Below, piece by piece: positions 41,836 through 50,436 of a DNA stretch of 64,000 bases. The stretch lies in assembly GCA_052034085.1 (NCBI GenBank), contig JBPOJA010000011.1, positions 124,001 to 188,000 of the forward strand, written 5' to 3'. Numbering within the stretch: the stretch's first letter is position 1; the number at the start of each line of letters is the position of its first letter. A model generated the notes under the pieces. That model did no database searches and was not told the DNA's origin. It saw only the letters and a program-made list of their open reading frames with translations. Position numbers and translations under genes: made by a program. This DNA comes from UBA1426 sp052034085 (GTDB lineage Bacteria; Bacillota; Clostridia; Peptostreptococcales; Anaerovoracaceae).

Positions 41836-42911
41836 TTTACCTCCTCCAGAATACTCTTAACTCTGTTTGCAACTTCGTTAGGGGTGGGCACCATTCCTCC
41901 GGTTCTGTAAATCAGTCTTACCGGGAATCTGCCCTTAACTGCGGTTCTCACATCCTCCATCATCTGGCCCATGGAGAGTTCTGCCGAAATAACCGCCTTT
42001 ACATTTGATCCAAGCTCGTCAAATGCAATTTCCGGGAAGGGCCACAGGGAATACGGCTGAATCAGTCCCGCATTTATGCCCATGCCTTTTAGAACATCCA
42101 TGGCTTCTTTAACAATCCTGGCCATGGTTCCGAAGGCTACCAGTACAACTTCAGCATCTTCTGTGTTGAATTTCTTGTATTCAACCAGTTTTCCCCTCAT
42201 GTCAACATATTTTTCTTCAAGTTTTTCAACATGGGCTTCAAGCTTGGCAGGGTCAAGACGCAGTGATTTGATAACATTGTGCTCCCTTTTGTTGCCATGA
42301 CCAACCGCTGCCCAGGGTTTATCTCTTTCAATATCTTCTGCAGTTCTTGCCGGTCTGAATTCAGGCATAACCACAGGCTCCATCATCTGGCCCAGCATTC
42401 CGTCAACCAATATCATAACCGGATTTCTATATTTATCAGCTATCTCAAAGGCTTTATAAATTGTGTCCACAGTTTCCTGAACCGATGACGGAGCGAATAC
42501 CGGAACGTGATAATCTCCGTTACCTCCGCCCTTTGTCGCCTGCCTGTAGTCCGCCTGCCCGGGCTGAATACCGCCGATACCGGGGCCACCTCTGGATACG
42601 TTCAGTATAACCAGAGGAATTTCCGCCGATGCGGCAAACGAAAAACCTTCCTGCATCAGGGCAATACCGGGAGATGCCGACGATAAGAAAACGGATTTGC
42701 CTGTCAGAGCTCCTCCATAAGCCATATTTATTGCGGCAATTTCACTTTCTGCCTGAACAAAAATACCACCGTGCTTAGCCATTTCTCTTGACATGTACTC
42801 CGGGATTTCATTTTGAGGAGTGATGGGATATCCGAAATAACATCTTGCCCCGGCTCTGATGGCAGCTTCGGCAAATGCTTCATTCCCTTTAAGTAACTTT
42901 TTTTCGCTCAC
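41832..42911 (-). CDS. vorB: 2-oxoacid:ferredoxin oxidoreductase, alpha subunit (VorB-like)
   Basis: A 359-residue alpha subunit: L-K-G-N-E-A-F-A-E-A-A-I-R-A-G near the start, Y-F-G-Y-P-I-T-P-Q-N-E, and S-S-A-S-P-G-I-A-L-M-Q-E-G. The organisation ferredoxin-alpha-beta-gamma and the sequence are those of the branched-chain 2-oxoacid (Vor) group, oxidising oxoacids from Val, Leu and Ile to acyl-CoA, though 2-oxoglutarate (Kor) is a close alternative. GTG start with GAGG upstream. Confidence 0.93.
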   Translation of the reverse strand: MSEKKLLKGNEAFAEAAIRAGARCYFGYPITPQNEIPEYMSREMAKHGGIFVQAESEIAAINMAYGGALTGKSVFLSSASPGIALMQEGFSFAASAEIPLVILNVSRGGPGIGGIQPGQADYRQATKGGGNGDYHVPVFAPSSVQETVDTIYKAFEIADKYRNPVMILVDGMLGQMMEPVVMPEFRPARTAEDIERDKPWAAVGHGNKREHNVIKSLRLDPAKLEAHVEKLEEKYVDMRGKLVEYKKFNTEDAEVVLVAFGTMARIVKEAMDVLKGMGINAGLIQPYSLWPFPEIAFDELGSNVKAVISAELSMGQMMEDVRTAVKGRFPVRLIYRTGGMVPTPNEVANRVKSILEEVK

Positions 42912-42916
42912 TTTAC

Positions 42917-43138
42917 CTACCTCTCTTCCCTAAAAACATTGATTACACCGTCAGGACAAATAATTGCACAGTTGGCACATCCTGTGCACTCATCCATGTC
43001 CGTAACTGAAATGGGATGATAACCCATAGCATTAATCTTCTTGTCATCAATGACAAGAATTTCCTTGGGACAGACACTGACGCAAAGTTCACATCCTTTG
43101 CACCTGTCCAGGTTGAATTCCAAGCGTCCTTTAGCCAT
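42917..43138 (-). CDS. 2x[4Fe-4S] ferredoxin subunit of the 2-oxoacid oxidoreductase
   Basis: A 73-residue ferredoxin with two Cx2Cx2Cx3CP motifs (C-K-G-C-E-L-C-V-S-V-C-P and C-T-G-C-A-N-C-A-I-I-C-P). It is the delta subunit and the first gene of the Vor set, taking electrons from the TPP centre. Confidence 0.95.
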   Translation of the reverse strand: MAKGRLEFNLDRCKGCELCVSVCPKEILVIDDKKINAMGYHPISVTDMDECTGCANCAIICPDGVINVFREER

Positions 43139-43156
43139 ATAGACCTCCTTTTTCTA

Positions 43157-43825
43157 TTAACGATCCAGCCAGTTCGGCCTCATGAGCAATCCTAGAGGAA
43201 AAGGATTTGCCAGTTTTTCAGGAATAACTAATTTTTCAGGATAGGAATTGTAGACAACAGGGATTCCCAGCTGTTTTTCCAACTCCTTGGCCAATTTATA
43301 ACCTTTAAGCACATCGTCGATTTTCGTGCTCATTAACATATGGGTGTTGTTGATAATACCTGTCACTTTGATACCTGTGACTCTTTCAATAGCCTCCTTA
43401 TGGCGAAGTATGCCTTCAATTGTTGAAGTCTCCGGTCTGTTGGCATTTATCACCAGGTACATCTCATAATTATCTTCTTTAAAATACTTGGCGAACTGCT
43501 TGAGGATCATGGCCCCGCTGTCATTTCCACCCAGGTCAATTACTGTGTAAATATCTTCATCCTCAAGTGGTTTTCTTGCTTCAGCAGAGATTGCAGGTAT
43601 CTCGGCAGTTACCTCATGCTTGAAGGCGCTTCCGTATACATGAATACCGTACTCCTCCAATAATCCCCTCAACTCCCTGCTTCTGAAATACACATTAGCT
43701 ATATCGAGATCAACCAAAGCTGTCTTTTTACCGCTCTTTGCCAGATGAATTGCATAATTCAGTGCAAACTCCGTTTTACCGCTGCCGTAATGTCCACAAA
43801 TTACAATGTTTTTTTTATCTGTCAT
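43157..43825 (-). CDS. MinD/ParA-like P-loop ATPase of unknown role
   Basis: A 222-residue deviant-Walker-type NTPase: I-C-G-H-Y-G-S-G-K-T-E-F near residue 7, then V-D-L-D-I-A-N-V-Y-F-R-S and V-I-D-L-G-G-N-D-S-G. It resembles the cobyrinic-acid-synthase/MinD group. No partner such as ParB is present. It starts with an ATG overlapping the HAD stop (ATGA) and ends 18 bases before the Vor ferredoxin gene, so it is likely cotranscribed with the oxidoreductase. A role in cluster or cofactor handling is speculation. Confidence 0.75.
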   Translation of the reverse strand: MTDKKNIVICGHYGSGKTEFALNYAIHLAKSGKKTALVDLDIANVYFRSRELRGLLEEYGIHVYGSAFKHEVTAEIPAISAEARKPLEDEDIYTVIDLGGNDSGAMILKQFAKYFKEDNYEMYLVINANRPETSTIEGILRHKEAIERVTGIKVTGIINNTHMLMSTKIDDVLKGYKLAKELEKQLGIPVVYNSYPEKLVIPEKLANPFPLGLLMRPNWLDR

Positions 43826-44520
43826 ATCTTCCTCTCGCAATATTTTAAAACTTGGTGAAGACCCGATATCCTCTCATAATTTCCTTCGGGATAGGCATGT
43901 TTGCTCCATCTCTCCACCAGCAGGGCCTTTATACCCACGTTGTTGGCTCCCCTCACATCATCATAAAAATTGTCTCCTACATAAATTACTTCTTCGGCGC
44001 TTAACTCCAGATTGCTAAGCGTTTTTAAGAAACCTTCGGGTTCAGGTTTTTCCGAGTTGATTTCCGATGAAACCACAATACTTTTGAAATATCCGTATAG
44101 ATTCATTTTTTTAAGAAGATCCCTTGCCCCCAGATCCCAGTTTGTCAGCAGACCGACGGGACAGTTCATATTTTTAAGACCTTCAAGACATGGCAAAGCA
44201 TCGGCAAAAGTTCTCCATTCAGATCTGGGAGGACTCTTTTCCATCATCGCTTTAGAAAATTCTTTTACCGGGATATCGGTGATATGAAGATATGCAAAGA
44301 CCATACTGGCATAAGAGGTGTAAAACTCTTTTACATCCCTGTTAATATAGCCGGGATAGTTGTTCATAAAATGTCTGTCCACAAAGGAAAGGGCATCCCG
44401 TATTTCGGTTCTTTCTGCACTGCCGCCGAATTCCTTAAGCCTTTCCAGAAAAGAAGAGGACATGGGAGGGTAAATCAGAGTCATGCCCAAATCAAAAACA
44501 ACAGCTTTGTATTTGTTCAC
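43822..44520 (-). CDS. HAD-family hydrolase with altered motif I
   Basis: A 232-residue HAD protein. Motif I is F-D-L-G-M-T-L: the nucleophile Asp is present but the second Asp (general acid/base) is glycine. Motif II is L-L-T-N-W, and motifs III/IV are K-P ... V-G-D-N-F-Y-D-D-V-R-G-A. D-x-G-x-T variants are known in HAD subgroups, so it may still be active. The substrate is unknown. GTG start with GAGGAG six bases upstream; the gene follows the 6S RNA candidate. Confidence 0.85.
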   Translation of the reverse strand: MNKYKAVVFDLGMTLIYPPMSSSFLERLKEFGGSAERTEIRDALSFVDRHFMNNYPGYINRDVKEFYTSYASMVFAYLHITDIPVKEFSKAMMEKSPPRSEWRTFADALPCLEGLKNMNCPVGLLTNWDLGARDLLKKMNLYGYFKSIVVSSEINSEKPEPEGFLKTLSNLELSAEEVIYVGDNFYDDVRGANNVGIKALLVERWSKHAYPEGNYERISGLHQVLKYCERKI

Positions 44521-44567
44521 TTCTTTCTCCTCTTTCCACTTTTCTTTATTAACTATTATAACATAGA

Positions 44568-44741
44568 AAATCCCGAATGTGTCGTCAGGTTTTTAATTCA
44601 CAACCTATCCTCAGATAGGTGGGTTATCTGTCGCTCCTTCTGCCCTCCCCTCAAAGGAGGCCCGGCATCCGCAAGCTAAACTCGAAGTCCCGTGAACTCA
44701 TTGTAGGTTAAATTATAAAACCTTAACGAACACCTCAGGAT
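44568..44741 (-). ncRNA. ssrS: Probable 6S RNA (RNA polymerase regulator)
   Basis: About 174 bases between yebC and the HAD gene, without a coding frame, transcribed from its own sigma-A promoter. The 5' part (TCCTGAGGTGTTCG) resembles Firmicute 6S starts, and the 5' and 3' ends pair with bulges (G-T-G with C-A-C, A-A-G-G-T-T-T-T with A-A-A-A-C-C). Inside are the flanking stem AGTTCAC/GTGAATT, an apical stem (GGGCCTCC with GGGGAGG) and a hairpin ACCTATC-TGAG-GATAGGT at the 3' bubble. Overall: a long rod with an internal loop, as in 6S RNA. Ends are estimated to a few bases. Confidence 0.65.
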
Positions 44742-44747
44742 GAGTTT

Positions 44748-44776
44748 ATTATATCATTTTGAAAAAATTGAATCAA
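44748..44776 (-). promoter_or_regulatory. 6S RNA promoter
   Basis: TTGATT (44771-44776), 17-base spacer, TATAAT (44748-44753). The -35 box overlaps the yebC stop codon. Confidence 0.8.
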
Positions 44777-45495
44777 GCGTACAAATCAACCCCGCAATTG
44801 TGAGATACTTTTTGTACGTCCTCGTCATCTTCCAGCATTTCTATCATTTTTCGCAGATTTACCAGTTCTTCTTCTCCTGGGTTAGCCTCAACGGAAGGCA
44901 CCGGCTCAACTTCGGATTCTGCTATTTCGTAACCGCCTTTCTTTAAAGCTTCTGAAACTGCATCAAAATCTTCGGGGCTTGTCTGCACCTCGAAACTGTC
45001 TTCATATTCAATAATATCCATTGCTCCGGCATCCAGTGCCGTTTCCATAAGAGCATCCTCATCCAGATTGTCAGTCTTCTCGATCACAAAAATGCCTTTC
45101 GTTTCAAACATATAGGAAACACAGCCCGGGACTCCCAGATTACCTCCGTGCTTGTCAAATGCATGCTTAATGTTTGAAGAAGTGCGATTTTTATTGTCTG
45201 TCAGGACATCAACGATAACCGCCACTCCACCCGGTCCGTAGCCTTCAAAGGTCCCGGCCTCATAAGCATTTCCGCCGCCTTCCCCGGTTCCCTTTAGGAT
45301 TGCCCTGTTAATGTTTTCATTGGGCATATTTATTGCCTTGGCCTTGTCAATTGCGTGCTTCAGTGCAAAATTGTAGTCAGGGTCCCCTCCTCCTTTGGCT
45401 GCAACAGATATAGCTCTGGCATACTTCGTGAAAATCTGTCCCTTCTTTGCGTCCTGCGCCGCTTTTCTCCCCGCTATCGTTCCGTGACGCCCCAT
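44773..45495 (-). CDS. YebC/PmpR-family protein
   Basis: A 240-residue YebC-family protein: M-G-R-H-G-T-I-A-G-R-K-A-A-Q-D-A-K-K-G followed by F-T-K-Y-A-R-A-I and G-G-D-P-D-Y-N. Members are DNA-binding regulators or, for some, ribosome-associated factors that relieve stalling at proline stretches. It starts one base after the activase stop, so it is cotranscribed with it. Confidence 0.95.
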   Translation of the reverse strand: MGRHGTIAGRKAAQDAKKGQIFTKYARAISVAAKGGGDPDYNFALKHAIDKAKAINMPNENINRAILKGTGEGGGNAYEAGTFEGYGPGGVAVIVDVLTDNKNRTSSNIKHAFDKHGGNLGVPGCVSYMFETKGIFVIEKTDNLDEDALMETALDAGAMDIIEYEDSFEVQTSPEDFDAVSEALKKGGYEIAESEVEPVPSVEANPGEEELVNLRKMIEMLEDDEDVQKVSHNCGVDLYA

Positions 45496-45496
45496 A

Positions 45497-48400
45497 TTAA
45501 ACCTCCTGTGCTTTCAAATTCTTATAAGCTGTAGCCATCATCAGTTTAATCCGGTTAATCTGATTTACTTCGCTGGCCCCCGGATCATAGTCGATGGCTG
45601 CGATGTTTGCCAATGGGTTATACTCTCTCAAAGGTTTTATCATACCCTTGCCTGTAACGTGGTTTGGCAAACATGCAAAAGGCTGCAGGCATACGATGTT
45701 GGTAACACCTTTATCTATTAATTCCACCATTTCACCGGTCAACAGCCAGCCTTCACCACACTGGTTGCCCAGGGATGTGATTTTCTGAGCTTGCTTTGCC
45801 GTATGGCTTATATGCGCCGGCCCATGAAATCTTCTGCTCTTATCCAGGGCCTTTCTGGCATCATTTCTGAATTTTTCTATAATCCAGACTGATAAATCAT
45901 TTTTTATCATGGTGGAAAAACTGCCCGACAACTGCTTCATGTTGTACCTTTTACTATACATTCCGTACAGGAAAAAATCCATAAGTTCAAGCACCACAGC
46001 TTCTCCGCCCTCTTTTTCAATCACATCTACTATATCGTTATTGGCCATGGGATGATATTTTACCAGGATTTCTCCGACCACTCCCACTTTAGGCTTTTTG
46101 ATATCCAGCAGAGGCAACTCGTCAAATTCCTTTACCATCCGGCGGATATTTTTTCTCATTATTCTCAGGCTGCCGTTTTTAACGTTTTCAGCTGCGATTT
46201 CCAGCCATTTTTCTGCAAGGGCATTGGCAGAGCCCTTTTCCGCCTCGTAAGGCCTGGTGGCATACAACACCCGCATCAGTACATCGCCGTAAAGCAGGGA
46301 TATTCCCCCTCTTTTTATAAGCCTGTATGTGAGGGGAAATCCCGGATTGCTTTCTATACCTGTCCAGCTGAATGAAATCACGGGTATGTGGGCCATATCA
46401 AGATCTATGAGGGCCTTTCTCAGCAGAGGAATATAGTTACTGGCCCTGCACTGGCCACCGGTCTGGGACAAAACCACAGCAGTTTTATTCAAATCATGTT
46501 TGCCCGATTTCAGTTCGCTTATTACCTGCCCCAGTGCGACAATTGTCGGATAACAGGCATCATTGTTTACATATCTCAAGCCTTCTTCAACTGCATTTTT
46601 GTCTACTGAAGGCATGAGCACAGCATTAAATCCCTCCTCATGAAGAGCCGTTTCCAGCAATCTGAAATGCAATGGCGACATCTGTGGAATCAGTAGGGTA
46701 TAGCCCGCTTCCTTCATAGAGCTTTCAAAAATCACTCTTTCGTATGGTTTCATTTCTCCCATGGGCAGGATTTTGTTTTTTCTTCTTTCCTCCATGGCTG
46801 CCTTTAAGGACCTTATCCTTATTCTGGCAGCTCCGAGATTGGAACCTTCATCTATCTTAAGAACCGTGTATAATTTATTTCTTTCTCTTAAAAGCTCTTC
46901 CACCTGCTCAGTCGTAACGGCATCAAGACCACAGCCAAAGGAATTTAATTGAACCAGCTCAAGGTTCTCATAGTCTGAAGCCACCGCTGCTGCTTTATAC
47001 AGTCTTGAATGATATGCCCACTGGTCCAGAACTCTTATAGGCCTGGGAACGTTTCTCAGATGGCTTACCGAATCTTCAGTGAGCACAGCCATCCCAAAAG
47101 AACTGATGAGCTTATCGAGACCATGGTTTATTTCCGGATCCACATGATATGGTCTTCCTGCCAGAATAATTCCGTCCAGTCCGGCTTCTTCCAAAAATTT
47201 TAACGCTTCCTCTCCTTTTGCGTGAATTTCAGCTTTGAAGGCCTTATCTTCCGCTCTCCCCCTGTCAACTGCATCAGAGATTTCTTTTCTACTGATGCCC
47301 ATATGTCCAAACAGTTCGTACAGCCGCCTTTTGAGCCTGGAATCCATATCATAAGGCAGAAATGGGTGTATGAACTCCACTCCATCAGCTTCGATAACCT
47401 CTTTCATATTGCCGGCAATGGACTGAGGATAGGTAGCCACGACGGGACAGTTATAGTGATTTACTGCAGTTTCATCCTCGCACAACTCATGATTGATTCC
47501 GGGATAGAATATCCTTTTAACCCCCGAATCTATCAGTGCTTTAATATGACCGTGAACCAGCTTTGCCGGATAGCAGGCTGTATCTGAAGCTATTGTTTCC
47601 ATCCCCTGTTCATAGATTTTCTTAGTCGAGCCAGGAGATAATTCGACCCTGAAACCCAGCTCAGTGAAAAAAGTGAACCAGAATGGATAGTTCTCATATA
47701 GATTGAGCACTCTGGGTATCCCTATAACCCCGTATTTTGCATTTTCCAAAGACAAAGGCTCGTAATTGAACAGCCGCTTATATTTATATTCATACAGGTT
47801 AGGAATATTGCTTTCCCTGATTTCACCGCCTGCTCCTCTTTCGCAGCGGTTTCCGGTTATGAATCTGCTTCCGTCGGCAAACTTGTTAACTGTAACCAGA
47901 CAATTGTTTTCACAGCCTTTGCATCTATAATTACGGTTTTCAACCCTGAAATCGGAGAGTTTCTCCAGGGATGAAATCTTTGAACGTTCACCTTCGTGAT
48001 AGGCATCCAAACCTGTTAAAGCAGCGCCATAAGCACCCATTATGCCGGCTATATCGGGTCTGACTACATTTTTCCCCACGATTTTTTCAAAACTCCTCAA
48101 TACTGCATCGTTTAAAAATGTTCCCCCCTGAACCACAATATTATCGCCGATATCATCCGGATTGCGAAGCTTGATAACCTTATACAACGCGTTCCTTATT
48201 ACAGAATATGAAAGACCTGCAGAAATATCTCCTATTGTGGCCCCTTCCTTTTGAGCCTGCTTAACTTTGGAATTCATGAAAACAGTGCATCTGGTTCCCA
48301 GGTCAACAGGCTTTCTGGCAAAGAGAGCCTCTTCTGCGAAATCAGCCACTTCCATACAAAGCGACTTAGCATATGTTTCCAGAAATGATCCGCAGCCTGA

Positions 48401-49726
48401 AGAACATGCTTCGTTAAGCATAATATTGTAAATGGCTCCGTCTCTGATTGTCATGCATTTCATATCCTGACCTCCTATGTCAAGTATGAAATCCACGCCC
48501 TTGGAAAATTCTTCTGCGCCTTTGTAATGAGCCATTGTTTCTATAATCCCAAGATCAATATTGAAAGCGGTTTTTACCAGCCCCTCACCATAGCCCGTGA
48601 CAACAGCCTTTCCTATATATGACTCATCCGGTATAAGGCCATAAACCTCATAAAGCAACGCAAGTACGCATTCCAGTGGCCTGCCCTCGTTATTTTTGTA
48701 ATAGGAATAAAGCAGGTTTTTGTCTTTATCTATAAGTGCAGCCTTCGTAGTTGTTGACCCTGCATCTATGCCTAAAAACAAGGGGCCCTCAGCCTGGTTT
48801 ATGCTTTTTCTCTTTATAGATTCTTTACTGTGCCTTTCTTTAAACTCTTTATAATCAAGCTTATCTTTAAATAAGGCAGGCAGGTGATTGCTTTCTTCGT
48901 AGTCACTGTCCTTCAGCCAATCCAGCCTTTCCAACACAGCATTAATGTCCAGCACTGCATGTTTCGGTGAAAGCAGGGCTGCTCCCGTGGCAACGAAATA
49001 TTCTCCTCCTTCGGGGAAAATTATATCTTCACTGCTTATTTTCAATGTTTCAATGAAACGCTTCCTGAGTTCTGACATAAAAGATAAGGGGCCACCCAAA
49101 AAGGCAACCTTTCCTCTTATGGTTCTTCCGCATGCCAGGCCGCTGATTGTCTGATTAACAACAGCCTGAAATATGGAAGCCGAAAGATCAGGCAGGCTGG
49201 CACCCTCATTTATTAAAGGCTGAATATCAGTTTTTGCAAAAACACCGCAGCGGGCAGCTATGGGATAAAGTGTTTTATATTCCTTGGCACTTTCATTCAA
49301 TCCCGCGGCATCTGTAGACAGTAATACAGCCATCTGGTCAATGAAAGCTCCCGTTCCTCCCGCGCATGTACCATTCATTCTCTGTTCTATTGCCGGGCCA
49401 TAGAATGTAATCTTGGCGTCTTCTCCGCCCAGTTCAATCGCAACATCAGTTTCGGGGATATAGTGCTCCACAGCTACACTGCAGGAAATTACTTCCTGTT
49501 CAAATGGAATGCCTATAGTTTCAGACAGGGCCAGGCCTCCTGATCCCGTAACGACAACATGTGCTTCTAAATTTGGAAATTGAAAAATCAGCGCCTCCAT
49601 CATTTCGCTGAATTTCTCGAAGACGTTGGACATATGCCTCTCATATTTTTTAAACAGAACCTGGTTTTCTGAATCCAGAAGAACAAGTTTTACTGTTGTG
49701 GAACCTATGTCTATGCCCAGTTTCAT
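45497..49726 (-). CDS. Giant acyl-CoA dehydratase activase-related protein (tandem ASKHA, DUF2229, HgdB-like)
   Basis: A 1409-residue protein. Two ASKHA ATPase modules stand in tandem: G-I-D-I-G-S-T-T-V-K at residue 3 and G-I-D-A-G-S-T-T-T-K near 322, each with its cluster cysteine (G-T-C-A-G-G-T-G-A-F near 126; A-C-S-S-G-C-G-S-F near 440). A cysteine group follows (C-K-G-C-E-N-N-C ... C-E-R near 635-665), then a DUF2229 region and a long C-terminal part like 2-hydroxyacyl-CoA dehydratase subunits (Q-T-G-G-Q-C-R-A near 1085). Classical activators are homodimers of ~260 residues sharing one [4Fe-4S] cluster and drive ATP-dependent low-potential electron transfer. Here both halves are in one chain. 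The substrate is unknown. Confidence 0.9.
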   Translation of the reverse strand: MKLGIDIGSTTVKLVLLDSENQVLFKKYERHMSNVFEKFSEMMEALIFQFPNLEAHVVVTGSGGLALSETIGIPFEQEVISCSVAVEHYIPETDVAIELGGEDAKITFYGPAIEQRMNGTCAGGTGAFIDQMAVLLSTDAAGLNESAKEYKTLYPIAARCGVFAKTDIQPLINEGASLPDLSASIFQAVVNQTISGLACGRTIRGKVAFLGGPLSFMSELRKRFIETLKISSEDIIFPEGGEYFVATGAALLSPKHAVLDINAVLERLDWLKDSDYEESNHLPALFKDKLDYKEFKERHSKESIKRKSINQAEGPLFLGIDAGSTTTKAALIDKDKNLLYSYYKNNEGRPLECVLALLYEVYGLIPDESYIGKAVVTGYGEGLVKTAFNIDLGIIETMAHYKGAEEFSKGVDFILDIGGQDMKCMTIRDGAIYNIMLNEACSSGCGSFLETYAKSLCMEVADFAEEALFARKPVDLGTRCTVFMNSKVKQAQKEGATIGDISAGLSYSVIRNALYKVIKLRNPDDIGDNIVVQGGTFLNDAVLRSFEKIVGKNVVRPDIAGIMGAYGAALTGLDAYHEGERSKISSLEKLSDFRVENRNYRCKGCENNCLVTVNKFADGSRFITGNRCERGAGGEIRESNIPNLYEYKYKRLFNYEPLSLENAKYGVIGIPRVLNLYENYPFWFTFFTELGFRVELSPGSTKKIYEQGMETIASDTACYPAKLVHGHIKALIDSGVKRIFYPGINHELCEDETAVNHYNCPVVATYPQSIAGNMKEVIEADGVEFIHPFLPYDMDSRLKRRLYELFGHMGISRKEISDAVDRGRAEDKAFKAEIHAKGEEALKFLEEAGLDGIILAGRPYHVDPEINHGLDKLISSFGMAVLTEDSVSHLRNVPRPIRVLDQWAYHSRLYKAAAVASDYENLELVQLNSFGCGLDAVTTEQVEELLRERNKLYTVLKIDEGSNLGAARIRIRSLKAAMEERRKNKILPMGEMKPYERVIFESSMKEAGYTLLIPQMSPLHFRLLETALHEEGFNAVLMPSVDKNAVEEGLRYVNNDACYPTIVALGQVISELKSGKHDLNKTAVVLSQTGGQCRASNYIPLLRKALIDLDMAHIPVISFSWTGIESNPGFPLTYRLIKRGGISLLYGDVLMRVLYATRPYEAEKGSANALAEKWLEIAAENVKNGSLRIMRKNIRRMVKEFDELPLLDIKKPKVGVVGEILVKYHPMANNDIVDVIEKEGGEAVVLELMDFFLYGMYSKRYNMKQLSGSFSTMIKNDLSVWIIEKFRNDARKALDKSRRFHGPAHISHTAKQAQKITSLGNQCGEGWLLTGEMVELIDKGVTNIVCLQPFACLPNHVTGKGMIKPLREYNPLANIAAIDYDPGASEVNQINRIKLMMATAYKNLKAQEV

Positions 49727-49767
49727 ATAAAAACGGCCTCCCTTTTGTCTGTCAATAAACCTTGTAG

Positions 49768-49796
49768 ATTATAGCATGGTGCCTTCTTTATGTAAA
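49768..49796 (-). promoter_or_regulatory. Promoter of the activase-yebC operon
   Basis: TTTACA (49791-49796), 17-base spacer, TATAAT (49768-49773) with a TG one base upstream of the -10. Confidence 0.8.
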
Positions 49797-49859
49797 CCAG
49801 TTTCTACGTATATATATGTGCCTCTGGAAACCACGCTGTTTTCAAAACTACTTTCGCAT

Positions 49860-49891
49860 AAAAAAAGGATTCTCCCCAATCGGGAGAATCC
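49860..49891 (-). terminator. Terminator of the 13-codon unit (possibly also of rnpB)
   Basis: Minus strand: GGATTCTCCC pairs with GGGAGAATCC (10 bp, 5-base loop), followed by seven U. Confidence 0.93.
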
Positions 49892-49911
49892 ATAAATAAA
49901 TTATCTTAATA

Positions 49912-49953
49912 TTATCCAAATGCCTGAATTCCAATGTTTTTTAAGATAGGCAT
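49912..49953 (-). CDS. Candidate 13-residue peptide gene
   Basis: ATG at 49953, then codons for MPILKNIGIQAFG and a TAA stop. AGGAG lies seven bases before the ATG, ideal spacing. A promoter (50007-50035) is about 55 bases upstream and a strong terminator about 20 bases downstream, so promoter, ribosome-binding site, ORF and terminator form a complete unit of about 140 bases. The RNA can also fold: ATGCCT/AGGCAT and TATCTTA/TAAGATA are inverted repeats across the ORF, so it may instead be a small regulatory RNA. I recognise no known peptide family. Confidence 0.45.
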   Translation of the reverse strand: MPILKNIGIQAFG

Positions 49954-50006
49954 GTGGCGGCTCCTGCAAATCAACTGTAAATATCCGTCCTGTTAACTAT
50001 TCCCTT

Positions 50007-50035
50007 AATATAGTTGAGTATTTAAAAGTAATCAA
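50007..50035 (-). promoter_or_regulatory. Promoter of the 13-codon unit
   Basis: TTGATT (50030-50035), 17-base spacer, TATATT (50007-50012), starting 22 bases past the 3' end of rnpB. Confidence 0.6.
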
Positions 50036-50057
50036 ACCATAAATTTTCAATTGAAAA

Positions 50058-50432
50058 GTGAGCAAGTCTGTAAGCCGGGTTCTGTATTCGACGATCATCT
50101 ATCTTGGCCTGTTGTCACCAGCAGGCTCATGCGACCTACCTTGCGGGAAGCGACGGGCCGCCGCCTTTCAGGCACTTTGTTTCTGAGAACAGTTACCTCC
50201 CTGACTTGGTCTTGCTCCGGATGGGGTTTACACGGCCGTCATGTTACCATAACGCCGGTGAGCTCTTACCTCACCATTTCACCCTTGCCGCGGCGAAAGG
50301 CCGGTTGGCGGTGTGTTTCTGTTGCACTTTCCCTGAAGTCACCTTCGCCAGACGTTATCTGGCATCCTGCCCTGTGGAGCCCGGACTTTCCTCATGGACT
50401 GATAAGCCCACGCGACCGTCTGACTTACTCAC
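50058..50432 (-). ncRNA. rnpB: RNase P RNA (bacterial type A)
   Basis: About 375 bases. The ends pair as P1 (GTGAGTAAGTC with GACTTGCTCAC). Universal blocks are present: GAGGAAAGTCCGGGCTCC near the 5' end, GGGTGAAA and GGTAAGAGCTCACC in the middle, and ACAGAACCCGGCTTA near the 3' end. It matures tRNA 5' ends with the RnpA protein. P-stem content suits type A rather than the Bacillus type B; this is a judgement by eye. Confidence 0.97.
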
Positions 50433-50436
50433 ATAT

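Noticed and set aside
44284..44679. Plus-strand open frame of 131 codons over the HAD start and 6S region
   Set aside because: No ribosome-binding site, antisense to a real gene and to a probable structured RNA.
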